The notes under the pieces are model-generated. The model saw only the letters and a program-made list of their open reading frames with translations, was not told the DNA's origin and ran no database searches. DNA of 64,000 bases, taken from positions 6,672,001 to 6,736,000 of the forward strand of contig NW_018344015.1 of the NCBI RefSeq assembly GCF_002099425.1, in the 5' to 3' direction. The position numbers and the translations under genes are program-made. The DNA is from Phascolarctos cinereus. Its lineage: Eukaryota; Chordata; Mammalia; Diprotodontia; Phascolarctidae. Each line of letters begins with the position of its first letter. Positions within the stretch are counted from its first letter, which is position 1. Shown here piece after piece: positions 55,676 through 64,000 of the stretch.

Positions 55676-56455
55676 TGAGAAAGGATTATACTGGGAGAAG
55701 GAGAAAGGGAGAGGTAGAATGGGGTAAATTATCTCACATGAAACAGACAAGAAAAGGCTTTTACAGTGGAATGGAAATGGGGGGAAGGCGAGAGGGAATG
55801 AGTGAATCTTATTCTCATCAGATTTGGCTTAAGTGGGGAATAACATACACTCAGTTAGGTATGGAAATCTATCTTACCCTACAGGAAAATAGAGGAGGAA
55901 GGGGACAAGACAGCAGGAGGATGATAGAGGGGAGGGCAGATTGGGGGAGGGGGTAATCAGAAGTGCACTTCTGAGGGGGAACAGGGTCAAAAGAGAGAAT
56001 AGAATAAATGGGGGGCAGGATAGCATAAAGAGAAATAGAGTTAATTTTTCACAACATGACTACTACGGAAGTGTTTTGCATGACTACACATAAATAACCT
56101 GTATTGAGTTGCTTGCCTTTTCAATGAGGGTGGTTGGGGAGGGAGGAAGGGAGAAAATTTGGAACCCAGAGCGTTAAAAACACATGTTAAAAAAATTGTT
56201 TTCATATACAACTGGGAAATAAGAAACATAGGAAATGGGGTATAGAAATCTATCCTGCCCTACAGGAAAATAGAAGGGGAAGGGGATAAGAGAAGGCGGG
56301 GAGCGATAGAAGGGAGGGCAGACTAGAAGAAGGGGTACACAGAACGCATGCCATCTTGGGGTGGGGGAGGGATGAGATGGGGAGAAAATTTGGAACTCAA
56401 AATATTGTGGAAGTGAATGTTGAGAATTTAAAATAAATAATTTTTAAAAAATCTC
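55676..56455 (+). mobile_element. HAL1-like L1 derivative (ORF1 spacer joined to 3' UTR), inserted in L2
   Basis: 55676-55960 matches the post-ORF1 spacer of the L1 at 17640: gaggtagaatggggtaaatt, 'tatctcacatgaaacagaca', 'ttctcatcagatttggctta' and 'ggaataacatacactcagtt'. It then passes to a 3' UTR (gggcaggatagcataaagag, 'tttcacaacatgactactac') with no ORF2 at all, and ends 'aatttggaactcaaaatatt' plus aaaataaataatttttaaaa. An internal segment of about 110 bases (55855-55965) recurs at 56237-56345. A 158-codon frame across the L2 junction (55480-55956) is chance. Confidence 0.75.
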
Positions 56456-56504
56456 TCCCTTAATCACTGTCCCTGCTGGCTATTATCCTATAAGCGACAT
56501 AAGA
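56456..56504 (+). mobile_element. L2 LINE, continuation after the insertion
   Basis: 'tcactgtccctgctggctattatcctat' in pieces is the L2 text that follows the point where 55675 stops, so both belong to one interrupted L2. Confidence 0.7.
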
Positions 56505-56602
56505 TACATATGTGTGTATATATACCTATTGTGTAATAGGTACATATATAGAAATATATATGTGTGTATGTGTATATATACATATATATATATATATATA
56601 AT
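56505..56602. repeat. (TATG)n/(TA)n low-complexity tract with hairpin
   Basis: tatacctattgtgtaatagg contains a cctatt/aatagg stem, surrounded by tatatg and TA runs. It replaces part of the L2. Confidence 0.93.
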
Positions 56603-56605
56603 ACT

Positions 56606-57227
56606 GCCTATTAGACATCTTGAACTAGATGTACTATAAATATCTTAAACTAAATATGTCCAAAATTGAACACATCTCCCCCCTCAAAAAAACTCTCCCC
56701 TCTTCTGAACTTCCTTATCACTCTTGGAGGTACCACCCTAAACCAGTCAGAGAGGCTCCCAAACTAGGTGATAGCTTGAATTTCTCTCTCTCTCTCTCTC
56801 ACTCCCCATATCCAATCTGTTGTCTAGTTCTATCAGGTTTGCCTACTTAACTCACCCCTTCTCACACTCACTTCTCTCCTCTGACTGACACCACCCTAGT
56901 CAAAGCCTTATCACCTCACACCCATATGACTGCAATAGCTTCCTGGTTTGGCTCCCTGCCTCAAATATCTCCCCACATCTTCCACACAGCTGTCAAATTG
57001 ATTTTCCTAAAGTGAAAGTCTGATGATGTCAATTTCCCCCTGCTCAATAAACTTCAGTGGTTCCCTATCATCTCAAAGATCAAATATAAAATATTCTCTT
57101 TGGCATTCAAAGTCCTTCATAACCTGGTTCCCTCTTACTTTTCAGGTCTTCTCACACCTTGTTCACTACCACATACCCTTCAATCCCATGACACCAGCCT
57201 CTTTGCTGTCCCTTACACAAGACAACT
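56606..57227 (+). mobile_element. L2 LINE, ORF2 C-terminal region
   Basis: 'ctatgtccaaaattgaacac'-type start (MSKIEHI), 'tcccatatccaatctgttgt', 'ttgactgcaatagcttcctgg'-type block, 'gattttcctaaagtgaaagt' and 'ggttccctatcatctcaaag'. It is split from its 3' UTR by the SINE at 57228. Confidence 0.93.
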
Positions 57228-57456
57228 GGGGTAACTAGATGGCTCCATGGACAGAGTGCTGGGCCTGGGGTCAGCAAGATCTAAGTTCAAATCTGGCCTC
57301 AGACACGTACTAACTAGGTGACCCTGGGCCAGTCACTTAACTCCGTTTGCCTCAGTTTCCTCATTTGTAAAATAAGCTGGAGAAGGAAACAGCAAACCAA
57401 GCAAACCCCAAATGGGGCCACGAAGAGCTGGACATGACTGAACAGCAACGACACAA
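57228..57456 (+). mobile_element. Marsupial CORE-SINE (MAR1-type) nested in L2
   Basis: ggggtaactagatggctcca, 'ggggtcagcaagatctaagt', 'gctggagaaggaaacagcaa', 'aaccccaaatggggccacga', 'agagctggacatgactgaac'. It interrupts the L2 between 'cttacacaagacaactg' and 'ttcacctcctgactccaaag'. Confidence 0.94.
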
Positions 57457-57790
57457 TTCACCTCCTGACTCCAAAGCATTCACCAGCTGTCTCTCACGCC
57501 AGGAATGCTATCCCTCCCCAGCTCCGTCTTCTGGTCTCCCTGGTAGTCTTCAAGACTCAGCCAAAATCACATCTTCCACAAAACACCTTTCCTTATCCTC
57601 ATAATTCTAGTGTCTTCGCTTAGCTGATCATCTCCAATTTATCCCTGTTTGTATACAGCTGCTTGCATGTTGACTCCTGCATAGACTCTGAGCTTCTTGG
57701 AGAGGAACTATCTTTTGCCTTTCTTTATATCTCCAGCACTTAGTGCAGTGCTTGGCATATACTAAGCATTTAATAAATATCGGTTAATTG
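57457..57790 (+). mobile_element. L2 LINE, 3' UTR
   Basis: 'cgccaggaatgctatccctc', 'actctgagcttcttggagag', 'cacttagtgcagtgcttggc' and 'catttaataaatatcggtta'. This is the 3' end of the interrupted plus-strand L2. Confidence 0.94.
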
Positions 57791-57792
57791 TT

Positions 57793-59520
57793 TTCACAAA
57801 TACGTGGAAAGAGTCTCTGCCCACAAAGAGCTCACAATCTGATGGAGGAAGATAACAAATATTTACAAACAAGCTATATTCAGGATATATAGAAAATAAT
57901 TAACAGAGGGAAGACACTAGAATTAAGAAAGGTTGGGAATGGCTTCCTGTAGAAGATGGCACTTTAGTTGTGGCTTAAAGGAAGCCAGGGAAGCCAGGAG
58001 GCAGAGGTGAAGAGGTAGAGCATTCCAGGCATGAAAGATAGCTAGAGAAACTGCCCCAAACCCAGACAGCAACTGTCTTATTCCTGAAATATACAGGAAG
58101 CCATAGTCAACTGGACTGAAAAGTATGAGGTGAGGAGTAAAAACACTGGAAAGTTAAGAGGAGGCTAGGTTTTGAAGGACTTTGAACACCAAATAGAGCA
58201 TTTTGTATTTGATCCTGAAAGTAACAGGGAGCTACTGGAATTTACTGAGTAGTGTAGGTGACATGGTTGGATCTGCTCTTTAGTGGCTGAGGGGAGGATG
58301 GATTGGAAATAGGTGAGACTTAAGGCAGACAAATCCACCAGCAGCCTATTACAATAGTCCAGGTGTGAAGTAATGAAGATCTGCACAAGAGTGGTGGCAC
58401 GTTAGAGAAGAGAAGTAGGCATATTTGAAAGATGTTACAAAGGTGGAAAGGACAGACCTTGGGAACAGATTGGATATGGGAGGTGAGAGACAGTGAGGAG
58501 TAAAGAATGAAACCTAGGTTTCCAGCCTGAGGGCCTGGGAGATTGGTGTTAACAGTAATAGGGAAATTAGGAGGGAAGGTAGTTTAGGGAGAAAGATAAT
58601 GGGAACAGTTTTGGACATGTTGAGTTTTAAGACGTCTACTGGACATCCAGTTTGAGATGTCTCAAAGGCAATTGATGATGCAAGATTGAAGGTCAACAGA
58701 GAGGTTGGGACAGAATATATAGATCTGAGAATTGTCAATAGAGAGACAGGAATTAAATCTGTGGGAATTGACTAGATCACCAAGTTGAAGCAATATAGAA
58801 GAAAAAGAGAAGAGGGTCTGGAACAGAACCTTGTGGGCCATCTGTGATTGGAATGCATGATTAGGATGAGGATCTAGCAAAAGAGACTGAGAAGTAGCAT
58901 TCAGATAGGTAGGAGAACCAGGAGAGAGGGGTAACCCAAAAACATAGAGGAAAAAAAGAGTATCAAGGACCAAGGGGTGATCAACAGTATCAAAGGCTAC
59001 AGAGAGGTCAAGGAGAATGAGGACTTAGTCAAGGCCATTGGGTTTGGCAACTAAGAGATCACTGATAATTTTGGAGAGAGCAATTGTGGCAGACATCAGA
59101 AGCCAGATTGTAAGGGGTTGAGGAGAGAATGAGAGGACAGAAAGTAGAAGCACCTATTGTAGATGGCCCTTTTCGAGGAGTTTAACCACAAAGGGCAAAA
59201 AGATATAAGGTGATAGTGGGTATAGAAGGATGAAGTAAGTGTGGGGTTTTTTCAGGTTGGGAAGATGTGGGTATGTTTGTAAGCAATAGGGAATGAACCA
59301 TTAGATAGGAAGAGATTGAAAATAAGTGATAGAGTGGTGATGACAAAGGTGGCGAGCTGTTGGAAGAGACTGGATAGAACAGGATTGTTTGAGCAGGTAG
59401 AAATTAGTCTTGGTAAGAAGTTAAGATAGTTTATACTTCTATCAAAAGGGAAGAAGAAAGACGGGATAAGGAAGAAAATAACAGTATTTCTATTTTCCTC
59501 ACACCTCAAACTAAATTAGA
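57793..59520 (-). mobile_element. L2 LINE, long antisense copy with reverse transcriptase region
   Basis: About 1.7 kb of antisense L2. Near its 3' end the plus strand reads 'gtctctgcccacaaagagct'. Coding pieces on the minus strand include HLDYCNRLLVDLSALSLTYF (58165-58386 frame), SKTVPIIFLPKLPSLLISLL, SYVDLQSCIINCL-type sequence near 58662, and FHSLLNPLQSGF-type sequence near 59100-59140 (the pre-catalytic QSGFRPxHST motif region). Several stops and shifts. Its 3' end faces the 3' end of the plus-strand L2 at 57790. Confidence 0.93.
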
Positions 59521-59830
59521 AAGGTATCAAGGAGAATTTTCCAAAGTCTCAATATCAGGAATGGGTAACCCCTTGTATTTTCAGATTCAGGATTTCAAAT
59601 TTCAAATATCTAAAATGCTGCTTGTTTCCAGCTACTAACACCCAACCCAAAGGTCCCACTCATTGTTACTGTTGCTACTTCTGTCTCAGAAGAAATGAAA
59701 AAGTTAGCCCTTTAGAAAGAAATACTAGGAGCTATCTGAAGCAGCTTCTTCATCCTGAAAGTTCACTTCAAGCCCCTCAACTTTTCACACTGTAAGTCTC
59801 TTCCTCTGATTGGTTAGTTCCCCTCAGAAC
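59521..59830. other. Unassigned sequence
   Basis: I see nothing recognisable. Confidence 0.4.
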
Positions 59831-59834
59831 CTCC

Positions 59835-60110
59835 CTTTTACAGAAAGCATCCAGGTCAGCCATATCTCCCTTTTACTCTGGGCTCCATTCCTAATTCTCT
59901 GGGCTTTCTCTATCATGCCCCCTACATGGATGCCTTCTCTTCTTCCCTCTGTTCCCTTAAGCTTTTCATTTCTCTTTTATGTGTTATCTTACCTCATTAG
60001 AATGTAAACAGGGGATGTTTTTCTTTCTGCTTGTATTTATATTCCCAGCACTTAGCAGAGTACCTGGCATACAGTAAGAACTTAATGAATGCTTGTTCAT
60101 TTGATTTGTT
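59835..60110 (+). mobile_element. L2-tailed repeat
   Basis: The tail is clear: 'ttttatgtgttatcttacct', 'cattagaatgtaaacagggg', 'cccagcacttagcagagtac' and 'aagaacttaatgaatgcttg'. The prefix (59835-59960) has no name that I know, but has the general look of the prefixes before the tails at 34986 and 50445. Confidence 0.8.
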
Positions 60111-61144
60111 GAATTATCTGTTCTCTAGGCTTTCTAGATTACCATCCTCAGGAGTAAGGATCATCCTATGCTATCTAAAGATGTAAAGTTAAAGTAAAAT
60201 GTCTAAAGTACACAGGCAAAAAAAAAAATTTAACTTTCTTTTACGAAAATGAAAGAAAAAATTTAAAAGACAAAGTTTCTTTAAGGGCTTCTGGCTTGGG
60301 GTACTTGATTCCAAAATTTAAAGAGCCACAAAACAAGATGTTTTTAATAATAAAAAAGTAAAATTCTAGCCTTCAAGATAACTCAACGTGTCTCATTCAC
60401 TGCTAGACCATGGAAGAATGTCAGTATAATAAAATCAGTTCTTAAACTTTCATATTTTCCATATTCTATTGAAATATACACATAAGTAGAGAAAGAGGAA
60501 GAGATACATGAAAAGTAGGAAGAAATAGAAAAGGAAAAAATGATGGAGAGAAGTCAACATCTGATTCAAGAGTGATGAAGTAATTACTGTAATTATTTGC
60601 TATCTAAGGCCTTAGTAATTTAAAAAGAAAAACAGGAAAGATTATGGATTCTGCCCCATAATGGCAGCTGAAAGCAAATTTTCATGTTTCTTTTCCACAC
60701 ATCAAAATCCCTCCACAAAAACCTAGATTTGAGTAAAACATTTTTTCCCAATTTAATTCTTATTTTTATCAATTGATTTCATCCATGAATTGAAGATTGG
60801 GCCTGAGAAAAAATACAAATGCATTTAGAGTATGCAGTTTGGTGGAATAATAGTACCAAGATATCATTAAGGGGGTTAGATGAATCTTTTAAAAATATAA
60901 AATCTTTTTATCAGATGTGACCACCAACTGGGTAACCTGGTAGGATTCTAGGGGGGTGGCATTCTTCCAGATCACAGTAAATAATCATAAGGAAATAAAG
61001 TTTTGGAACCCATTGGATTGATCAGCTCAAGAACACTAATAAACCTTATTAGCATACCACTTTTTACCAATATCAGTCTTCCTATGCATTTAGCACTTCT
61101 AGAATCACATGAGAATTGGAAAGAATGTTACAAACAGTCTGATC
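60111..61144. other. Unassigned sequence
   Basis: A 1-kb stretch with no recognised repeat or gene. Confidence 0.45.
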
Positions 61145-61648
61145 TAGTAGTTCTCAAACTTTTTGGTCTCAGGATCCCTTTCTGCTCTTAAATATTATTG
61201 AGGTCCCCAAAGAACTTTTGCTCATGTGAATTATTTTTAACAACATTTACCATATTAGAAATTAATACCGATAACATTTTAAAACTATTAAATCACTGAA
61301 AAATAACAATAAATTCATTACATGTTAACATAAATAACACATTTTAAACTAAAAATAACTCTATTTTCCAAAACAAAAGAAATTGACTGAGAAGAGTGGG
61401 GTTTTTAAAAAAAATTTTTTTTTGCAAATATCTTTAATGTCTGGCTCCATAGAAGACAGCTAGATTTTCATATCAGCTTCTGCATTCAAACCATTATAAT
61501 CTATTGTTCTGGTTGAAGTACATGGAAAAAAAAGTCCAGCCACATACAGATAAATAGTTAGAAAAGGGAACAGTATTATCATTCTTGTTGTTACTTCAGA
61601 GATTCCCTTAAAGGTTCTTGAGGACTCCCTAAGGGATCTGCCAACTAC
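61145..61648 (+). mobile_element. hAT-Charlie DNA transposon relic (Charlie1-like)
   Basis: It starts agtagttctcaaactttttg followed by 'gtctcaggatccctttctgc', 'aggtccccaaagaacttttg', 'accatattagaaattaatac', 'attacatgttaacataaata', 'atctttaatgtctggctcca', 'gaagacagctagattttcat' and 'gttctggttgaagtacatgg', all in the order remembered for Charlie1-type elements. The right end has 'gttcttgaggactccctaag' but loses the final inverted repeat at the MIR junction. No transposase frame survives. Confidence 0.82.
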
Positions 61649-61790
61649 CAACCTAATCCAACCCCTTCATTTCACAGATGAGGAAACTGAGACCAAGTGA
61701 TGAAGAATAACTTAGCCCAAGGCCAAATAGCTAGTCAACAGCAGAGCTGAAGCTAGAAACTATAGCATGGGAACTTAACCTCTGTGTCAT
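61649..61790 (-). mobile_element. MIR SINE fragment
   Basis: 'atccaaccccttcatttcac', 'agatgaggaaactgagacca' and 'agcagagctgaagctagaaa' in reversed MIR order. Confidence 0.85.
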
Positions 61791-61794
61791 GGGC

Positions 61795-61935
61795 CTCTCT
61801 GGAAGTCAGGTGGAAAATGAGGTTAATAATAGCACCTGCCTCACAGGGCTGTTGTGAGGATCAAGTGAGATATTTGTAAAGTACTTAGCTCAGCACCTGG
61901 CACATAGTAGGTGTTTAATAAATGCTTGTTCCCTC
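61795..61935 (+). mobile_element. MIR/THER1-type SINE, 3' half
   Basis: 'gaaaatgaggttaataatag', 'cacctgcctcacagggctgt', 'tgtgaggatcaagtgagata' and 'gtgtttaataaatgcttgtt'. It lacks the head and follows a MIR of the opposite orientation directly. Confidence 0.88.
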
Positions 61936-61949
61936 TCTTCCCTCCTAAT

Positions 61950-62110
61950 TCTAGTTTAGACCAAGAAAAGACATCATGGACCCCTTCTCAGAATAATGTT
62001 TTTAAATGCATGAAATAAATACATAAGATTACAAAGGAAATCAATCCTATTGAAATATGGAAATCAAAATATGCATTAAAAAACCCCACAGGCCCCAGAT
62101 TATAAATTCA
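61950..62110 (+). mobile_element. hAT-type MITE fragment
   Basis: 'catggaccccttctcagaat', 'aatgtttttaaatgcatgaa', 'acataagattacaaaggaaa' and 'cctattgaaatatggaaatc'. Same family as 21613-21779 and 40157-40310, truncated at both ends. Confidence 0.7.
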
Positions 62111-62891
62111 CAGATCGGTTTATTCAGGGTTTATTTATTCACATCTTACCATCTCTCTCTCCTGATGTGGCAATCCCACATCAAGCAAGTCTATCAGCAC
62201 AATTTTTCCAAAAGCATGTGCTCACATCGTGTCTCTGAGTCACATTTTGGTAATTCTTCAAAATTTCTAACGTTTTCATTATTATCTGTTACAGTGATTT
62301 GTGATCAGTGATTTTTGATATTACTGCTGTAATTATTTTGGGGTGACACTAACGGTGCCCATATAAGATGGCAAATAATAAATGTTGTTTGTGTTTGGAC
62401 TGCTCCTCCAACCCACCCTTCTGTGTCTCCTACTCTTCTGGTCTATTCTCTGAGATGCAACAATATTGAAATTAAGCCAGTTAATAACCTTACAATAGCC
62501 TCTAAGTGTTCAAACAAGAGTAAGTCTATGCAGCAAACTTCATTGTCGTCTTATTTTAAAAAATGTCATAGCTACCCCAACCTTGAGTAACCATCCCCTG
62601 ATCAGTCAGCAACCAACAACATTGAGGCAGGACTTTCTACCATCAAAAAGATTATAACTGACTGAAGGCTCAGATGATGATTGGCATTTTTTAGCAATGA
62701 AGTAGTTTTTAAATTTGTGTTACTTTTTTTTTAGATATAATGCTATTGTACACTTAATAAACTAAAGTATAGTGTAAATATAGCTTTCACATGCATTGGA
62801 AAACCAAAAACTTTGTGTGACTCACTTTATTGAGATATTTGTTTTATTGGGGGTCTGGAACCCAACCCACAACATCTCTGAGGTATGCCTG
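62111..62891 (+). mobile_element. Tigger1-like (TcMar) transposon, internally deleted
   Basis: The 5' segment carries 'gtggcaatcccacatcaagcaagtctatcag', 'catgtgctcacatcgtgtct', 'ggggtgacactaacggtgcc' and 'catataagatggcaaataat' in Tigger1 order. The transposase start lies at 62495 (ATA in place of ATG, then GCCTCTAAGTGTTCA = ASKCS). About five codons later the sequence jumps to the C-terminal end (SMQQTSLSSYFKK at 62524-62565) and continues through the 3' UTR to the terminal 'gaggtatgcctg' at 62880-62891, followed by TA. The DNA-binding and DDE catalytic regions are therefore missing, so it is a non-autonomous deletion derivative. The 5' terminal repeat is poorly preserved, so the left boundary is approximate. 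Confidence 0.88.
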
Positions 62892-62893
62892 TA

Positions 62894-63213
62894 GTACCCA
62901 CTCAGTATTAAATTTCCAAGGGACACCTACTTGCTAAGAATGCTTATTCAGCTTCTTAAAGACAATTGGAATTGATTTGCATGGTCAGAGAACAAGAGGC
63001 AAAGGAATCAGCTAAAATCAGAATGAGAGGTCATCCTTCTCAAACCTTTTTCTCTATGTAAATAATCAAAATAAAATGCACTAGTAGCTTCTACATTCCA
63101 AAGTATATAGCATATATAGATAGTATATAGTGTTTTTTTTCTAGTGGGGGGTGGGTGTGAAGGGAAGGAGAGTAGTTAGGGGCAACAAGGACTTCAAAGG
63201 TAGGAGTTTTGTT
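62894..63213. other. Unassigned sequence
   Basis: No repeat or gene recognised. Confidence 0.4.
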
Positions 63214-63268
63214 TGGAGTTCAGCACTGCCTAGCTTATAATAGACATTTAATAAATATTGATCAATTG
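63214..63268 (+). mobile_element. L2 LINE, 3' end (very short)
   Basis: 'cagcactgcctagcttataa' and 'tagacatttaataaatattgatcaattg' in pieces. About 55 bases only. Confidence 0.7.
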
Positions 63269-63344
63269 AGTAGAGAAGGTGTAACCAGGACTAATTTTTC
63301 ACTAAGCTACTAGCTAATCAACATATCTGATAACATTATTAATG

Positions 63345-63772
63345 GAGTTGATATGATGCTTTTTTAAAAAAGCTTTATAGGTGATTTTTGCTTTCTTATA
63401 CCATATTTGTTTCTGAATATATCTTTCCAACCCATCTAGCCTTCCCTTATAAAAACAAAGTACATCAGCAAAAGCAATTGAAACATCTACCATGTCTAAT
63501 AGTATCTGTGACATTCCATACCCACAGGGCCCCATCTCTTCAACAAGAGGAAGATGGTGCATTTTCTCATCTGGTCTTTAGTACCAAGTTTGTCAATTAT
63601 AATTATAAATGGTTTGGTTTCTTTTTCTTTCTTTCTTTCTTTTTTGTTCTTAACATTGACATATTTGTAGTCATTGTGTATATTATTTTCCTGGTTCTGC
63701 TTATTCTTCATCAATTCATTTAAGCCTTCCCATGTTTCTCTGAATTCCTCATATTTATTGTCTTATAGCATG
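63345..63772 (-). mobile_element. L1 LINE, extreme ORF2 end plus 3' UTR
   Basis: The plus strand has 'aaaagcaattgaaacatcta', 'acattccatacccacagggc', 'gtagtcattgtgtatattat', 'ttcctggttctgcttattct', 'aagccttcccatgtttctct' and 'cttatagcatgatcatg', the reverse of the L1 end seen at 7160-7500. A (TTTC)n tract interrupts it near 63620-63645. Confidence 0.8.
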
Positions 63773-63777
63773 ATCAT

Positions 63778-64000
63778 GTTCAGTTCTGAGCACTACAGTT
63801 TAAGAAAGACTGATAAGCTGAAGAGTATCTAGAAGAGAGCAACCAGAATGGTAAAGGGCCTTGAGTCTAAGGCAGGAAGATTGGTTGATGGAATAAGGAA
63901 GTTTTAGGCAGGAAAAAGAAGACTAAGGAAGGCACAAAGAGACACATTGAGATAGGTTTTATGTCAGGAAAAACTTCCCAAAAATTCCAAGTTGTTCCAA
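63778..64000 (+). mobile_element. CR1/L3-like LINE, running off the window
   Basis: 'gttcagttctgagcactaca', 'gataagctgaagagtatcta', 'gagcaaccagaatggtaaag', 'ggccttgagtctaaggcagg' and 'atgtcaggaaaaacttccca' follow the CR1 3' region in sense orientation. The 3' end lies beyond 64000. Confidence 0.85.

Noticed and set aside
55480-55956. 158-codon open frame, the longest in the window
   Set aside because: It crosses the joint between an L2 and a HAL1-like element and has no single origin, so it is a chance frame.

Overview
The window looks like intergenic or deep-intronic DNA from a marsupial. It is AT-rich and CpG-poor. It is studded with tRNA-derived CORE-SINEs of the marsupial type (heads reading roughly GGCAGCTAGGTGGCRCAGTG), with L2 and MIR/THER-like relics, CR1/L3-like LINEs, RTE-like LINEs and marsupial-type L1. 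No intact host protein gene, exon-intron structure, tRNA gene, rRNA gene or CRISPR array could be recognised. Almost every open frame of 60-160 codons lies in a repeat or is a chance frame. All family names come from remembered consensus sequences, so boundaries are approximate, usually to within 5-30 bases.

Two host-derived retrocopies stand out. The first is an essentially full-length processed pseudogene of ribosomal protein L32 (3921-4457), with a pyrimidine-rich 5' end, poly(A) signal, A-tail and a direct repeat at both ends. The second is an antisense 7SL (SRP) RNA retropseudogene (9447-9718). Since 7SL-derived SINEs are not expected in marsupials, it is best read as a direct copy of the host RNA.

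Layout. 1-9.4 kb: mostly unassigned sequence with one SINE, a CR1 3' end, the RPL32 copy, L1 and L2 tails, a long TC tract and an L1 3' end containing a CA tract. 9.4-17.3 kb: the 7SL copy, SINEs, a 95-bp palindromic mariner-like MITE, a CR1 piece and several L2 tails. 17.6-21.3 kb: the 5' part of an L1 (5' UTR, ORF1, a spacer with about four 60-bp tandem repeats, and the ORF2 endonuclease), cut off next to a SINE. 21.6-31 kb: a hAT MITE, an antisense RTE-like reverse transcriptase, CR1 pieces and converging SINE pairs. 31-39 kb: an RTE endonuclease piece, L2 tails, and a 239-bp tandem duplication with about 98.7% identity between copies, followed by a tail-to-tail L2 pair. 39-50 kb: three L1 3' ends (one with the reverse-transcriptase core deleted), a long L2, nested MIR/SINE insertions and a second RTE endonuclease piece. 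50-55.4 kb: largely unassigned. 55.4-59.5 kb: a long L2 interrupted by a HAL1-like L1 derivative and a SINE, meeting a second L2 tail to tail. 59.5-64 kb: a Charlie-like hAT relic, an internally deleted Tigger1-like element, an antisense L1 end and a CR1 piece running off the edge.

The genes do not work together here, because none is alive. The biology in the window is the layered history of retrotransposition, DNA transposition and local duplication. I found no convincing new functional system. The most informative structures are the recent 239-bp duplication inside an apparent L2-tailed repeat family, the HAL1-like element, the L1 spacer tandem repeats, the Tigger1-like deletion derivative and the 7SL retrocopy.
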